Shown here piece after piece: positions 1 to 5,044 of a DNA stretch of 5,044 bases. The translations under genes and the position numbers were made by a program. Source of the DNA: an uncultured Eubacteriales bacterium (GTDB lineage Bacteria > Bacillota_A > Clostridia > Oscillospirales > Oscillospiraceae); contig CATJRT010000232.1 in assembly GCA_949742895.1 (NCBI GenBank), positions 1-5,044 on the forward strand, read 5' to 3'. The number at the start of each line of letters is the position of its first letter. Positions within the stretch are counted from its first letter, which is position 1. Below the pieces are notes generated by a model. It made no database searches and was not told the origin of the DNA. It saw only the letters and a program-made list of their open reading frames with translations.

Positions 1-140
1 CCCACTCTTGTCAAAAGTTTTTAAACAGACTCTAAGGATTGACATTGCGTAGGGTCAATATCAAGAATGCTTTTTTCACCATTGATAATTTGGCTTAACA
101 GAAAATTTTCAATAGCTATATAAGTTCCTATTATTCCCAT
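1..140 (-). pseudogene. DUF1877/YfbM-like gene, 5' end, apparently frameshifted, runs off left edge
   Basis: On the minus strand an ATG at 140 opens a frame of 39 codons that ends at a TAA at 21-23. It is preceded by an AGGGAG ribosome binding site about nine bases upstream. The protein begins MGIIGTYIAIENFLLSQII, which resembles the conserved MGMIG start of the DUF1877 family (E. coli YfbM type), whose members are normally about 150 to 170 residues long. Past the stop, another frame reads FDKSG, which resembles the family's later DKxW stretch. That suggests one or two indels near the homopolymers of the TTTAAAAAC tract. The family has no firm biochemical role. The promoter at 216-244 and the ribosome binding site look intact, so the break is either recent decay, a sequencing error, or a genuinely short 39-residue protein. 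The family match is from memory of the N-terminal motif only. Confidence 0.5.
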
Positions 141-192
141 ATGTTTCGCTCCCTGATGATCTGTCTTATTACATAATCTCCGCCAAAAGTGT

Positions 193-208
193 ACAAATCC
201 TGATTTGT
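193..208. promoter_or_regulatory. Perfect 7+2+7 inverted repeat, operator-like
   Basis: ACAAATC-CT-GATTTGT is a perfect inverted repeat with a two-base centre. It starts one base downstream of the transcription start expected (about 209) for the minus-strand promoter at 216-244, so a bound dimeric repressor would block initiation. A two-base loop is too tight for a stable RNA hairpin, so a DNA operator is the more likely reading. No regulator gene is visible in the window. Confidence 0.45.
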
Positions 209-215
209 GGACCTG

Positions 216-244
216 ATTATATCATACAGCAATTACCAAATCAA
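216..244 (-). promoter_or_regulatory. Sigma-A promoter with extended -10 for the minus-strand DUF1877-like gene
   Basis: Read on the minus strand, TTGATT (244-239) is followed by a 17-base spacer and a perfect TATAAT (221-216). The -10 is preceded by TG and one base, making an extended -10. The expected start is near 209, giving a leader of about 70 bases before the ATG at 140. It is divergent from the promoter at 318-346, with about 75 bases between their -35 boxes. Confidence 0.6.
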
Positions 245-317
245 TCTGGTTTTGCAGAAACTGCTGAGGTTATGCCTCGACAGCACTTTTCTTAAAAGGG
301 ACTCCTGTGTTCCTCCC

Positions 318-346
318 TTGACCTTCCAGCAAAAGCCATGTATAAT
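318..346 (+). promoter_or_regulatory. Sigma-A promoter for the glycosyltransferase/CsaB operon
   Basis: TTGACC (318-323), a 17-base spacer and a perfect TATAAT (341-346) form a strong vegetative promoter. Transcription would start near 353, about 76 bases before the ATG at 429. It lies inside the longer open frame that could start at 207, which argues that the extension is not translated. Confidence 0.65.
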
Positions 347-394
347 GTTTAGGTATATACACATCTGTACTCTGCTTATGATTTTACCCCATCC

Positions 395-410
395 CTTGCC
401 TTATGGCAAG
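395..410 (+). other. Small hairpin in the 5' leader of the GT4-CsaB gene
   Basis: CTTGCC (395-400), loop TTAT and GGCAAG (405-410) form a perfect six-pair stem seven bases before the ribosome binding site, followed by CCTTTTC. The T run is short and interrupted by the ribosome binding site region, so this is a weak terminator at best. It may stabilise the mRNA or modulate ribosome access. Confidence 0.25.
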
Positions 411-417
411 CCTTTTC

Positions 418-423
418 GGAGGT
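418..423 (+). promoter_or_regulatory. Ribosome binding site that sets the GT4-CsaB start
   Basis: GGAGGT lies five bases before the ATG at 429. The longer in-frame start at 207 has no comparable site and lies upstream of the promoter, so this site decides the start. Confidence 0.75.
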
Positions 424-428
424 CGAAT

Positions 429-2660
429 ATGAAAGTCATCCATCTCATCAGCGGTGGGGACACCGGCGGTGCCAAAACACACGTTCATACCCTGCTCCAG
501 GGTCTCCAGCAGCATATACAGGCCGACATGGTGTGCTTCGCTGGCGGACCTTTTGTCGAAGAAGCCCGTGAGCTTGGTATCCCTGTGGAGGTGATGGCTC
601 GACGCAATCCCTTGGCAGTGCTTAAGCCCCTGCGGAAAAAAATCCGGCAAAACGGCTACAGCGTTATCCACTGTCATGGCGCACGAGCCAACCTGGTAGG
701 GGCTCTGCTGAAAAGATCCACTGGCCTGCCTGTGGTCACCACTGTCCATTCCGACCCTAAGCTGGACTATATGGGCCGCCCTCTGTCCGCTCTGACCTAT
801 GGCGTGCTGAATGCTTGGGCGCTGCGGCGCATCCCCTACCGTATTGGTGTGTCTGAGCCAATGGTGGAACTACTGATTGGACGGGGCTTCGACCCTCAGC
901 GCACCTTCGTCATCCGCAATGGGCTGGACTTTACCAACCCCACCTCCAAACTGAGCCGGAGGGAATATCTGAACTCCCTGGGGCTGGACTGGCCCGAGGA
1001 CGCAGTGATCGCGGGCATTGCCGCCCGGCTCAACCCGGTGAAGGATATGTCCCCCCTGCTGCGGGGCTTCGCCGCTGCCCATAAGGATCAGCCAAAGCTG
1101 CGCCTCATCATCGCCGGGGAGGGCGAGGAAGGTCCCAGGCTCCGCCAGCTTGCTGGAGAACTTGGGGTAGCGGACTGCGTGTGCTTTGCCGGATGGGTGA
1201 CTGACACCGACAGCTTCTACCATTCTATCGATATCAACACACTTACTTCCCTGTCCGAGGGCTTCCCCTATGCCTTGCCTGAAGGGGCGCGTTTCGCCCT
1301 GCCCACTGTGGCCACCCGAGTAGGGGGTGTTCCCTCCCTCATCCGCCACGACGAAACTGGCTACCTGTTCCAACCCAGGGACTGGCAGGCCCTGGCCCGA
1401 CACCTGGTTGATCTGGCCGCCGACCCAGCCCTGCGCCGCCGCCTGGGGTACAAGCTGCTGGAAGCGGGCCGGAAGGACTACTCTATCGAGAGCACTATCC
1501 GGCTCCAGCTTGATATTTACAATTCCATCCTGAGGCTGGAGGCCCGGAAGAGCAAAAAGCGGGACGGTGTGGTCATCTGCGGAGCCTACGGCCAAAACAA
1601 TACTGGAGACGAGGCCGTACTCAAGGCAGTGCTGGCCGAGTTGCGGGAGATCGATCCGGATATGCCCCTGTGCGTCATGACCCGCAAGCCCCGCCAGACC
1701 CGGCTGACCTACCGCACCAACGCGGTGTACACCTTCAATGTCCCAGCCTTCTGCTGGAAAATGGCCCAAAGCAGGCTGTATATCAATGGCGGAGGTTCGC
1801 TGATCCAAGACGTGACCAGCCAGCGTTCGCTGTGGTTCTATCTGTTCACCCTCTCCGCCGCCCGGCGGATGGGCTGCAAAGTGATGATGTACGGCTGCGG
1901 CATCGGCCCCGTAAGCCATCCCGCCAGCCGACGCCGCACCGCGAAGGTCATTGACCGCACCGTGGAGGTGGTCACCCTGCGGGACAGCGCCTCCATGGAC
2001 GAACTGCGGGCCATAGGCGTGTCCAAACCGGAGCTGGTACTGGCCGCTGATCCGGCCGTCACTCTCACACCTGCTTCCCAAGAATCTGCCGACGCTGTTC
2101 TCTCCAAAGCGGGGCTGAAGCCCGCCGAGGATCAGCGCTACCTGGGCGTCACCGTCCGGCCCTGGTCTGGCTTTAAGGCAAAAGTCCCCGTCATTGCCGC
2201 CGCCATTGACTACGCTTATGAGCGCTATGGTCTCATCCCCGCGCTGATTCCCATTGAGGGGAAAATGGACACCGCTGCAGCCCAGCAGGTGGCGGACAAA
2301 CTGCAAAAGGCCCCCGCCGCCCTGCTGCCGCCCTGCACTGGGTCGGAGCAGGCCATTGCCCTGTTCTCCCGGATGGACGTAGTGATGTCCATGCGGCTGC
2401 ACGCGCTCATTTTCTCCGCCGTGCGTGGCGTACCCCTGGTAGGGCTGGTGTACGACCCAAAGGTCAGCGCTTTCCTGGACGCCGCCGGGCAGGACCTCTA
2501 CGCCCCATTTGACAAGCTGACCCTTGAGCTGCTATGTTCCCTGCTGGACGCCGCTGCTGCCCGCCGGCAGGACACGGCGGTGCTGGAGGAAAAGGCTGCC
2601 CGTCTGTTGGAGCTGGAGCATAACAACAGCCTCATCGCCCGCAGGATGCTGGCAGACTGA
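429..2660 (+). CDS. csaB: GT4 glycosyltransferase fused to CsaB-type polysaccharide pyruvyl transferase
   Basis: This 743-residue protein has two enzymatic halves. Residues 1 to about 370 are a GT-B fold family 4 glycosyltransferase: an N-terminal glycine-rich loop (GGDTGGAKTHV, 9-19), HCHGARAN (81-88), an NDP-sugar binding half starting at AARLNPVKD (198-206), and the E-x7-E signature with E277 and E285 in SEGFPYALPEG. After a charged linker (EARKSKKRD, 371-379), residues 380-743 match CsaB pyruvyl transferases: GAYGQNNTGDE (385-395), NGGGSLIQD (453-461), LRDSASMDEL (517-526) and SMRLHAL (654-660). Known CsaB proteins transfer pyruvate from phosphoenolpyruvate to a wall-polysaccharide sugar, making the ketal bound by SLH domains. 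Stand-alone CsaB is about 300 to 370 residues, so this is a true fusion with no break between halves. No signal peptide or membrane segment is seen, so it acts in the cytoplasm. The sugar substrate cannot be read from sequence. It is first in an operon with the gene 12 bases downstream. Confidence 0.88.
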   Translation: MKVIHLISGGDTGGAKTHVHTLLQGLQQHIQADMVCFAGGPFVEEARELGIPVEVMARRNPLAVLKPLRKKIRQNGYSVIHCHGARANLVGALLKRSTGLPVVTTVHSDPKLDYMGRPLSALTYGVLNAWALRRIPYRIGVSEPMVELLIGRGFDPQRTFVIRNGLDFTNPTSKLSRREYLNSLGLDWPEDAVIAGIAARLNPVKDMSPLLRGFAAAHKDQPKLRLIIAGEGEEGPRLRQLAGELGVADCVCFAGWVTDTDSFYHSIDINTLTSLSEGFPYALPEGARFALPTVATRVGGVPSLIRHDETGYLFQPRDWQALARHLVDLAADPALRRRLGYKLLEAGRKDYSIESTIRLQLDIYNSILRLEARKSKKRDGVVICGAYGQNNTGDEAVLKAVLAELREIDPDMPLCVMTRKPRQTRLTYRTNAVYTFNVPAFCWKMAQSRLYINGGGSLIQDVTSQRSLWFYLFTLSAARRMGCKVMMYGCGIGPVSHPASRRRTAKVIDRTVEVVTLRDSASMDELRAIGVSKPELVLAADPAVTLTPASQESADAVLSKAGLKPAEDQRYLGVTVRPWSGFKAKVPVIAAAIDYAYERYGLIPALIPIEGKMDTAAAQQVADKLQKAPAALLPPCTGSEQAIALFSRMDVVMSMRLHALIFSAVRGVPLVGLVYDPKVSAFLDAAGQDLYAPFDKLTLELLCSLLDAAAARRQDTAVLEEKAARLLELEHNNSLIARRMLAD

Positions 2661-2672
2661 CAGGAGGCAACC

Positions 2673-3773
2673 ATGAAGCAGATTCTTTGCTTGTCCATTC
2701 TGCCCTGGCAGACCGCACCCAACCGTACCCAGCAACTCCTCACCCGACTGTCCGACGTACAAATTTTGTTTTTTGAGCCCGCCCCTGCCAAAGGCACACC
2801 CTTTCCAGAGCAGGGTCGCCGTATGCGGGCCAATCTCACTGTATACACCCTGCCTGCCCCCCTGCCCAATCCCAGGGATAGCTCCCTGACCTACCGCCGC
2901 CGGCTGGACCGGAAAGCGGACTTCATCCAACAGACCATGAACCGCCACCGCTTCCGGGAGCCGGTACTGTGGTGCTCCGTTCCCCGCCACGCGGTGTTTT
3001 TGGACCGACTGGCCTACCGGGGGCTGGTGTACGACTGCTTCCGGCTCTGGGACGACCGCTTTCAGTCGGATGAACAGGATCTGACCCGCCATGCTGAGGT
3101 GGTGTTTGCCGCCTCTCCCGGTTTGGTCCGGCACTTGGCTTCCTTCAGCGGCAACATCGCCCTGCTGCCCAACGGGGTCAATCCCCTGCTGTTCAGCGCG
3201 GACAACGCTAAGGCTCCGGCAGACTTGTCTGTTCCGCCGGAGCAAAAGCTGCTGGGCCGGCTGGGCGATCTGGACAGCTCAGTGGACCTGGAACCGCTGC
3301 TGTACGCCGCCCGCCGCCGTCCGGAGTGGACCTTTCTCCTCATCGGCCGGTACACCCGGCAGGCCGCCCGTGCGCTGGCAGGACAGGACAACATCCGGCT
3401 GTTGGGCCAGGTGAACGCCCTGGACGTGCCCGAATATCTGTCCGCCTGTCATCTGCTGTTTGACCTGAGGCTACAGGACAATAGCCGCAGCGACGTAATC
3501 CCCGCTCGAATTTATGAATACTTGGCCTCCGGCAAGCCGGTTGTAACCGTGGCCGCCCCGGACGCACCCGAACCGTTCCCAGAGCTGGTATACACCGCCT
3601 ACGACGGTCCCGGCTTCCTGCGCCGGTGTAAGACTGCGCTGGAGGAGGGGACGGACCTACCCCAGCGTCGGCGGGACTACGCCGCAAAATGCTCCTGGAC
3701 CTGCCGCGCTGCCCAGGTCGCCGCCATCCTGGAGGATGCCGGTTTGTTTCAGAGCAGAAAGCCGCAAATATAG
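2673..3773 (+). CDS. Glycosyltransferase, GT4-like, TuaH-type
   Basis: This 366-residue cytoplasmic glycosyltransferase starts 12 bases after the GT4-CsaB stop, with AGGAGG (2662-2667) five bases before the ATG, so the two genes are co-transcribed and probably act on the same polymer. Family features include LVYDCFRLWDDRF (118-130, the YDC..D..W region of TuaH-like enzymes), LPNGVN (165-170), and a nucleotide-sugar half with GRLGDLDSSVDLEPLLYAA (195-213), PEWTFLLIG (217-225), NIRLLGQV (240-247) and ARIYEYLASGKPVV (278-291). In relatives the last motif usually has lysine where R279 stands, a conservative change. TuaH belongs to teichuronic acid synthesis in Bacillus, but the polymer here need not be the same, so no symbol is given. 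There is no signal peptide or clear membrane helix. The gene ends in TAG, and no good terminator follows before the purE leader. Confidence 0.82.
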   Translation: MKQILCLSILPWQTAPNRTQQLLTRLSDVQILFFEPAPAKGTPFPEQGRRMRANLTVYTLPAPLPNPRDSSLTYRRRLDRKADFIQQTMNRHRFREPVLWCSVPRHAVFLDRLAYRGLVYDCFRLWDDRFQSDEQDLTRHAEVVFAASPGLVRHLASFSGNIALLPNGVNPLLFSADNAKAPADLSVPPEQKLLGRLGDLDSSVDLEPLLYAARRRPEWTFLLIGRYTRQAARALAGQDNIRLLGQVNALDVPEYLSACHLLFDLRLQDNSRSDVIPARIYEYLASGKPVVTVAAPDAPEPFPELVYTAYDGPGFLRRCKTALEEGTDLPQRRRDYAAKCSWTCRAAQVAAILEDAGLFQSRKPQI

Positions 3774-3835
3774 CCATGGTCCGCCCATCCCTTTTGCCGT
3801 CAAATTGTGTAAGCCTACGAAAATCCATGTCCCTC
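3774..3835 (+). other. Short gap after the glycosyltransferase, no own terminator seen
   Basis: The only inverted repeat is a four-base ATGG/CCAT pair just after the stop, without a convincing T run. Transcripts from the wall-polysaccharide operon may therefore continue to the terminator at 3976-4013. Confidence 0.3.
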
Positions 3836-3864
3836 TTGATTTGTACGTCTGCATTCGATAAAAT
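3836..3864 (+). promoter_or_regulatory. Sigma-A promoter of the purE leader
   Basis: TTGATT (3836-3841), a 17-base spacer and TAAAAT (3859-3864) give a good vegetative promoter. The start would be near 3871, leaving a leader of about 165 bases before purE. The surrounding bases are strikingly AT-rich compared with the genes on either side. No promoter-like sequence is visible between the terminator at 3976-4013 and purE. Confidence 0.6.
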
Positions 3865-3896
3865 AAAATTGATTCTATTAAATTGAGGTGCCTACA

Positions 3897-3968
3897 ATGG
3901 AGCATTCCGTCTACGTCCGCCTGCGTTTTTGTCTTTGCGGCCCCATTGTGTCCAAATATCCCGACTGA
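3897..3968 (+). CDS. Possible 23-residue leader peptide upstream of purE
   Basis: An ATG at 3897 preceded by GAGGTG (3885-3890, six-base spacing) opens a 23-codon frame ending in TGA at 3966-3968. It begins MEHSVYVRLRFCLCG and ends SKYPD. It is in a different frame from purE. The stop is seven bases before the first base of the terminator stem, so a ribosome finishing here would cover part of the 5' arm and favour read-through, as in translation-dependent attenuation. The peptide has two cysteines in FCLC and two arginines in RLR but no long run of one amino acid. It could be chance, since the frame is short. The ribosome binding site and the placement are the main support. Confidence 0.4.
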   Translation: MEHSVYVRLRFCLCGPIVSKYPD

Positions 3969-3975
3969 TCCGGCA

Positions 3976-4013
3976 CAGGCTGACTGCACCCGCAGCCAGC
4001 CTGCTTTATTTTT
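3976..4013 (+). terminator. Intrinsic terminator upstream of purE
   Basis: CAGGCTGACTGC (3976-3987), loop ACCC and GCAGCCAGCCTG (3992-4003) form a 12-position stem with one A-C mismatch, followed by TTTATTTTT (4005-4013). This is a strong rho-independent terminator. It sits only ten bases before the purE ribosome binding site, so purE transcripts must read through it. It could also end messages from the wall-polysaccharide operon. Confidence 0.75.
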
Positions 4014-4035
4014 CACGTTCAAGGGAGGATTTGAT

Positions 4036-4530
4036 ATGAAAAAAGTCGCCGTCATTATGGGTTCTGACTCTGACTGGCCTGTGGTGAAGGGAACCTGCGC
4101 CCAGCTCAAGGAGTTCGGCGTCCCCTATGAGGCCCACATCCTGAGCGCCCACCGCCCCCCCGCCGCCGCCGCAGACTTTGCCAAAAATGCCCGCGCCAAC
4201 GGCTTCGGGGTGCTCATCTGCGCCGCCGGGATGGCCGCGCACCTGGCCGGGGCCTTCGCCGGGAACTCCACCCTGCCCGTCATCGGCATACCCATGAAGG
4301 GCGGAGCCATGGACGGGCTGGACGCGCTGCTGGCCACCGTACAGATGCCCAGCGGAATCCCCGTAGCCACGGTGGCCATCAACGGGGCCAAGAACGCCGC
4401 CGTGCTGGCCGCGCAGATCCTTGCCGTATCCGACGGCGAACTGGCCGCCAGGCTGGATGCCGCCCGGGAGAGGATGGCCGCCCAGATCGCGGGGAAGGAA
4501 ACCCAGCTCCAGGCGGAGCTCAATTTATGA
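4036..4530 (+). CDS. purE: PurE, N5-carboxyaminoimidazole ribonucleotide mutase
   Basis: This 164-residue protein is the normal length for class I PurE, which rearranges N5-CAIR to CAIR in de novo purine synthesis as a cytoplasmic octamer. Visible motifs are the phosphate-binding GSDSDW (9-14), SAHR with the likely catalytic histidine H39 (37-40), AGMAAHLAG (64-72), and [26 protein letters not shown] (92-117, hallmark of the family). The AAHL motif fits class I rather than the class II AIR carboxylase. The usual AGGAAHLPG reads AGMAAHLAG here, a variant I believe is common in clostridia. The ATG at 4036 is chosen because GGGAGG (4023-4028) lies seven bases upstream and the protein starts exactly at the family's first strand. 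The in-frame extension to 3883 would cross the terminator. A class I enzyme implies a PurK partner, which is not in this window. Confidence 0.95.
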   Translation: MKKVAVIMGSDSDWPVVKGTCAQLKEFGVPYEAHILSAHRPPAAAADFAKNARANGFGVLICAAGMAAHLAGAFAGNSTLPVIGIPMKGGAMDGLDALLATVQMPSGIPVATVAINGAKNAAVLAAQILAVSDGELAARLDAARERMAAQIAGKETQLQAELNL

Positions 4531-4727
4531 AGCTGAACAGGGAACGGCGGCTATGTGGCATTGGCCTGCTGTTGATTGGACTGAGCGCCCTCATTTTTGC
4601 AGGAGCGAAACTGATGGAAATCGACTTGCCGGACGCTGTCCAGGGTGGGCTGGGAATCACAGACCTGCTGGCGACGCTGGTGGTAGCATATACATTATTA
4701 AAAATCGCGGCTAATAAAACGGACTGA
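4527..4727 (+). CDS. Small two-helix membrane protein between purE and purC
   Basis: A 66-residue protein whose ATG overlaps the purE stop (ATGA, 4527-4530), with GGAG (4515-4518) eight bases upstream, so it is translationally coupled to purE. It has a basic N-terminus (KLNRERR), a first hydrophobic segment at about 10-29 ([20 protein letters not shown]), an acidic loop (E31, D33, D36), and a second at about 42-62 ([19 protein letters not shown]). This predicts an inner-membrane hairpin with both ends in the cytoplasm. I recognise no family. The overlap and the clean frame argue that it is real. The purE-purC placement suggests co-expression with purine synthesis, but no function can be stated. 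Confidence 0.72.
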   Translation: MKLNRERRLCGIGLLLIGLSALIFAGAKLMEIDLPDAVQGGLGITDLLATLVVAYTLLKIAANKTD

Positions 4728-4748
4728 AACAGAGGAGGAAAATCTACC

Positions 4749-5044
4749 ATGGAAAAAATGGAACAGCTCTATGAGGGCAAGGCCAAGAAGGTCTTTGCCA
4801 CCGAGGACCCCAACCTGGTCATCGTCTCCTACAAGGACGACGCCACTGCCTTCGACGGCCAGAAGAAAGGCACCATCACCGGCAAGGGGGCCATCAACAA
4901 CCAGATGACCAATTTCCTCATGCAGCAGCTGGAGAAGGCGGGCGTACCCACCCACTTCGTGGAGGAGCTGAGCGAACGGGAGACCGTGGTGAAAAAGGTG
5001 GACATCGTCCCCCTGGAGGTCATTATCCGGAACATTTCCGCCGG
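4749..5044 (+). CDS. purC: PurC, SAICAR synthetase, N-terminal part, runs off right edge
   Basis: The first 98 codons of phosphoribosylaminoimidazole-succinocarboxamide synthase are present. The family joins CAIR and aspartate using ATP, the step directly after PurE, and is usually about 235 to 240 residues. Visible motifs are [10 protein letters not shown] (7-16, nucleotide-binding lobe), [14 protein letters not shown] (30-43), [11 protein letters not shown] (46-56) and [11 protein letters not shown] (88-98). AGAGGAGG (4731-4738) lies ten bases before the ATG at 4749. A second ATG three codons on (4758) is less favourable by spacing. It follows the small membrane protein by 21 bases in the same operon. 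The gap has no promoter or terminator. Confidence 0.94.
   Translation, partial: MEKMEQLYEGKAKKVFATEDPNLVIVSYKDDATAFDGQKKGTITGKGAINNQMTNFLMQQLEKAGVPTHFVEELSERETVVKKVDIVPLEVIIRNISA

Larger units (their letters stand above)
3871..4013 (+). promoter_or_regulatory. Candidate transcription attenuator leader of the pur operon
   Basis: Three pairings can be drawn by hand. Stem A is ACAATGG (3894-3900) with CCATTGT (3943-3949), enclosing a smaller CCGC/GCGG pair (3917-3920 with 3937-3940). Stem B, antiterminator-like, is TTGTGTC (3946-3952) with GGCACAG (3972-3978), seven pairs of which two are G-U. Stem C is the terminator (3976-4013). Stem B shares bases with both A and C, so A plus C would stop transcription and B would allow it. 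I do not recognise purine, PRPP, THF or other known riboswitch cores. The folds are not energy-calculated. Confidence 0.4.

Noticed and set aside
38..59. Inverted repeat ATTGAC...GTCAAT
   Set aside because: It is six bases with a ten-base spacer inside the DUF1877-like coding remnant, no more than expected by chance.
39..67. TTGACA at 39-44 as a plus-strand promoter
   Set aside because: There is no acceptable -10 box at 16 to 18 bases. The promoter at 318-346 is far better.
207..428. In-frame N-terminal extension of the GT4-CsaB protein by 74 residues
   Set aside because: It contains the promoter at 318-346, has no good ribosome binding site, and adds residues before the natural GT4 start. 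The GGAGGT site at 418-423 supports 429.
870..2402. 510-codon open frame on the minus strand
   Set aside because: It is an antisense shadow of the GT4-CsaB gene in GC-rich sequence. Its product is Gly/Gln/His-rich with no recognisable domain, while the plus strand has clear motifs.
2532..3245. 237-codon open frame on the minus strand
   Set aside because: It spans the junction of two well-supported plus-strand genes and shows no family motifs.
3689..3886. 65-codon plus-strand frame bridging the glycosyltransferase end and the purE leader
   Set aside because: It is out of frame inside the end of the glycosyltransferase, crosses the promoter and has no motif or suitable ribosome binding site.
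3871..4013. Known riboswitch (purine, PRPP/ykkC, THF) before purE
   Set aside because: I could not find the conserved core bases of these classes. Only the generic terminator and alternative pairings are visible.
3883..4035. Extension of purE to an upstream TTG start
   Set aside because: It would translate through the terminator hairpin and add 51 residues absent from the PurE family. The GGGAGG site before 4036 is decisive.

Overview
The window looks like chromosome of a moderately GC-rich Firmicute, most plausibly a gut clostridium of the Oscillospiraceae type (Flavonifractor, Oscillibacter or Intestinimonas-like). This is inferred from strong AGGAGG-type ribosome binding sites, sigma-A style promoters, a CsaB-type wall-polysaccharide pyruvyl transferase and clostridial-style PurE/PurC proteins. 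No marker gene fixes the genus.

Layout. (1) Positions 1-428 are AT-rich. On the minus strand they hold the start of a short DUF1877/YfbM-like reading frame that breaks after 39 codons. It has its own strong promoter and a perfect 7+2+7 palindrome at the predicted transcription start. On the plus strand a good sigma-A promoter (318-346) faces the other way and drives the next operon. (2) Positions 429-3773 are a two-gene plus-strand cell-envelope operon: a 743-residue fusion of a GT4 glycosyltransferase with a CsaB-type pyruvyl transferase, then a 366-residue glycosyltransferase resembling the TuaH type. Together they probably build and pyruvylate a cell-wall or exported polysaccharide, the kind of polymer to which SLH-domain proteins bind. 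(3) Positions 3774-4035 are a regulatory gap with a promoter (3836-3864), a possible 23-residue leader peptide (3897-3968) and a strong intrinsic terminator (3976-4013). The terminator lies between the only visible promoter and purE. (4) Positions 4036-5044 begin a purine biosynthesis operon: purE, a 66-residue two-helix membrane protein overlapping the purE stop, and the first 98 codons of purC, which runs off the right edge.

Most notable points. The purE leader can be hand-folded into mutually exclusive structures (an upstream stem, an antiterminator-like pairing and a terminator) and also carries an upstream ORF with a good ribosome binding site. This is a candidate attenuator that I cannot assign to a known riboswitch class. 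Also notable are the membrane microprotein inserted in the purE-purC order and the GT4-CsaB fusion. I see no CRISPR array, tRNA, rRNA, insertion sequence or clear defence system.
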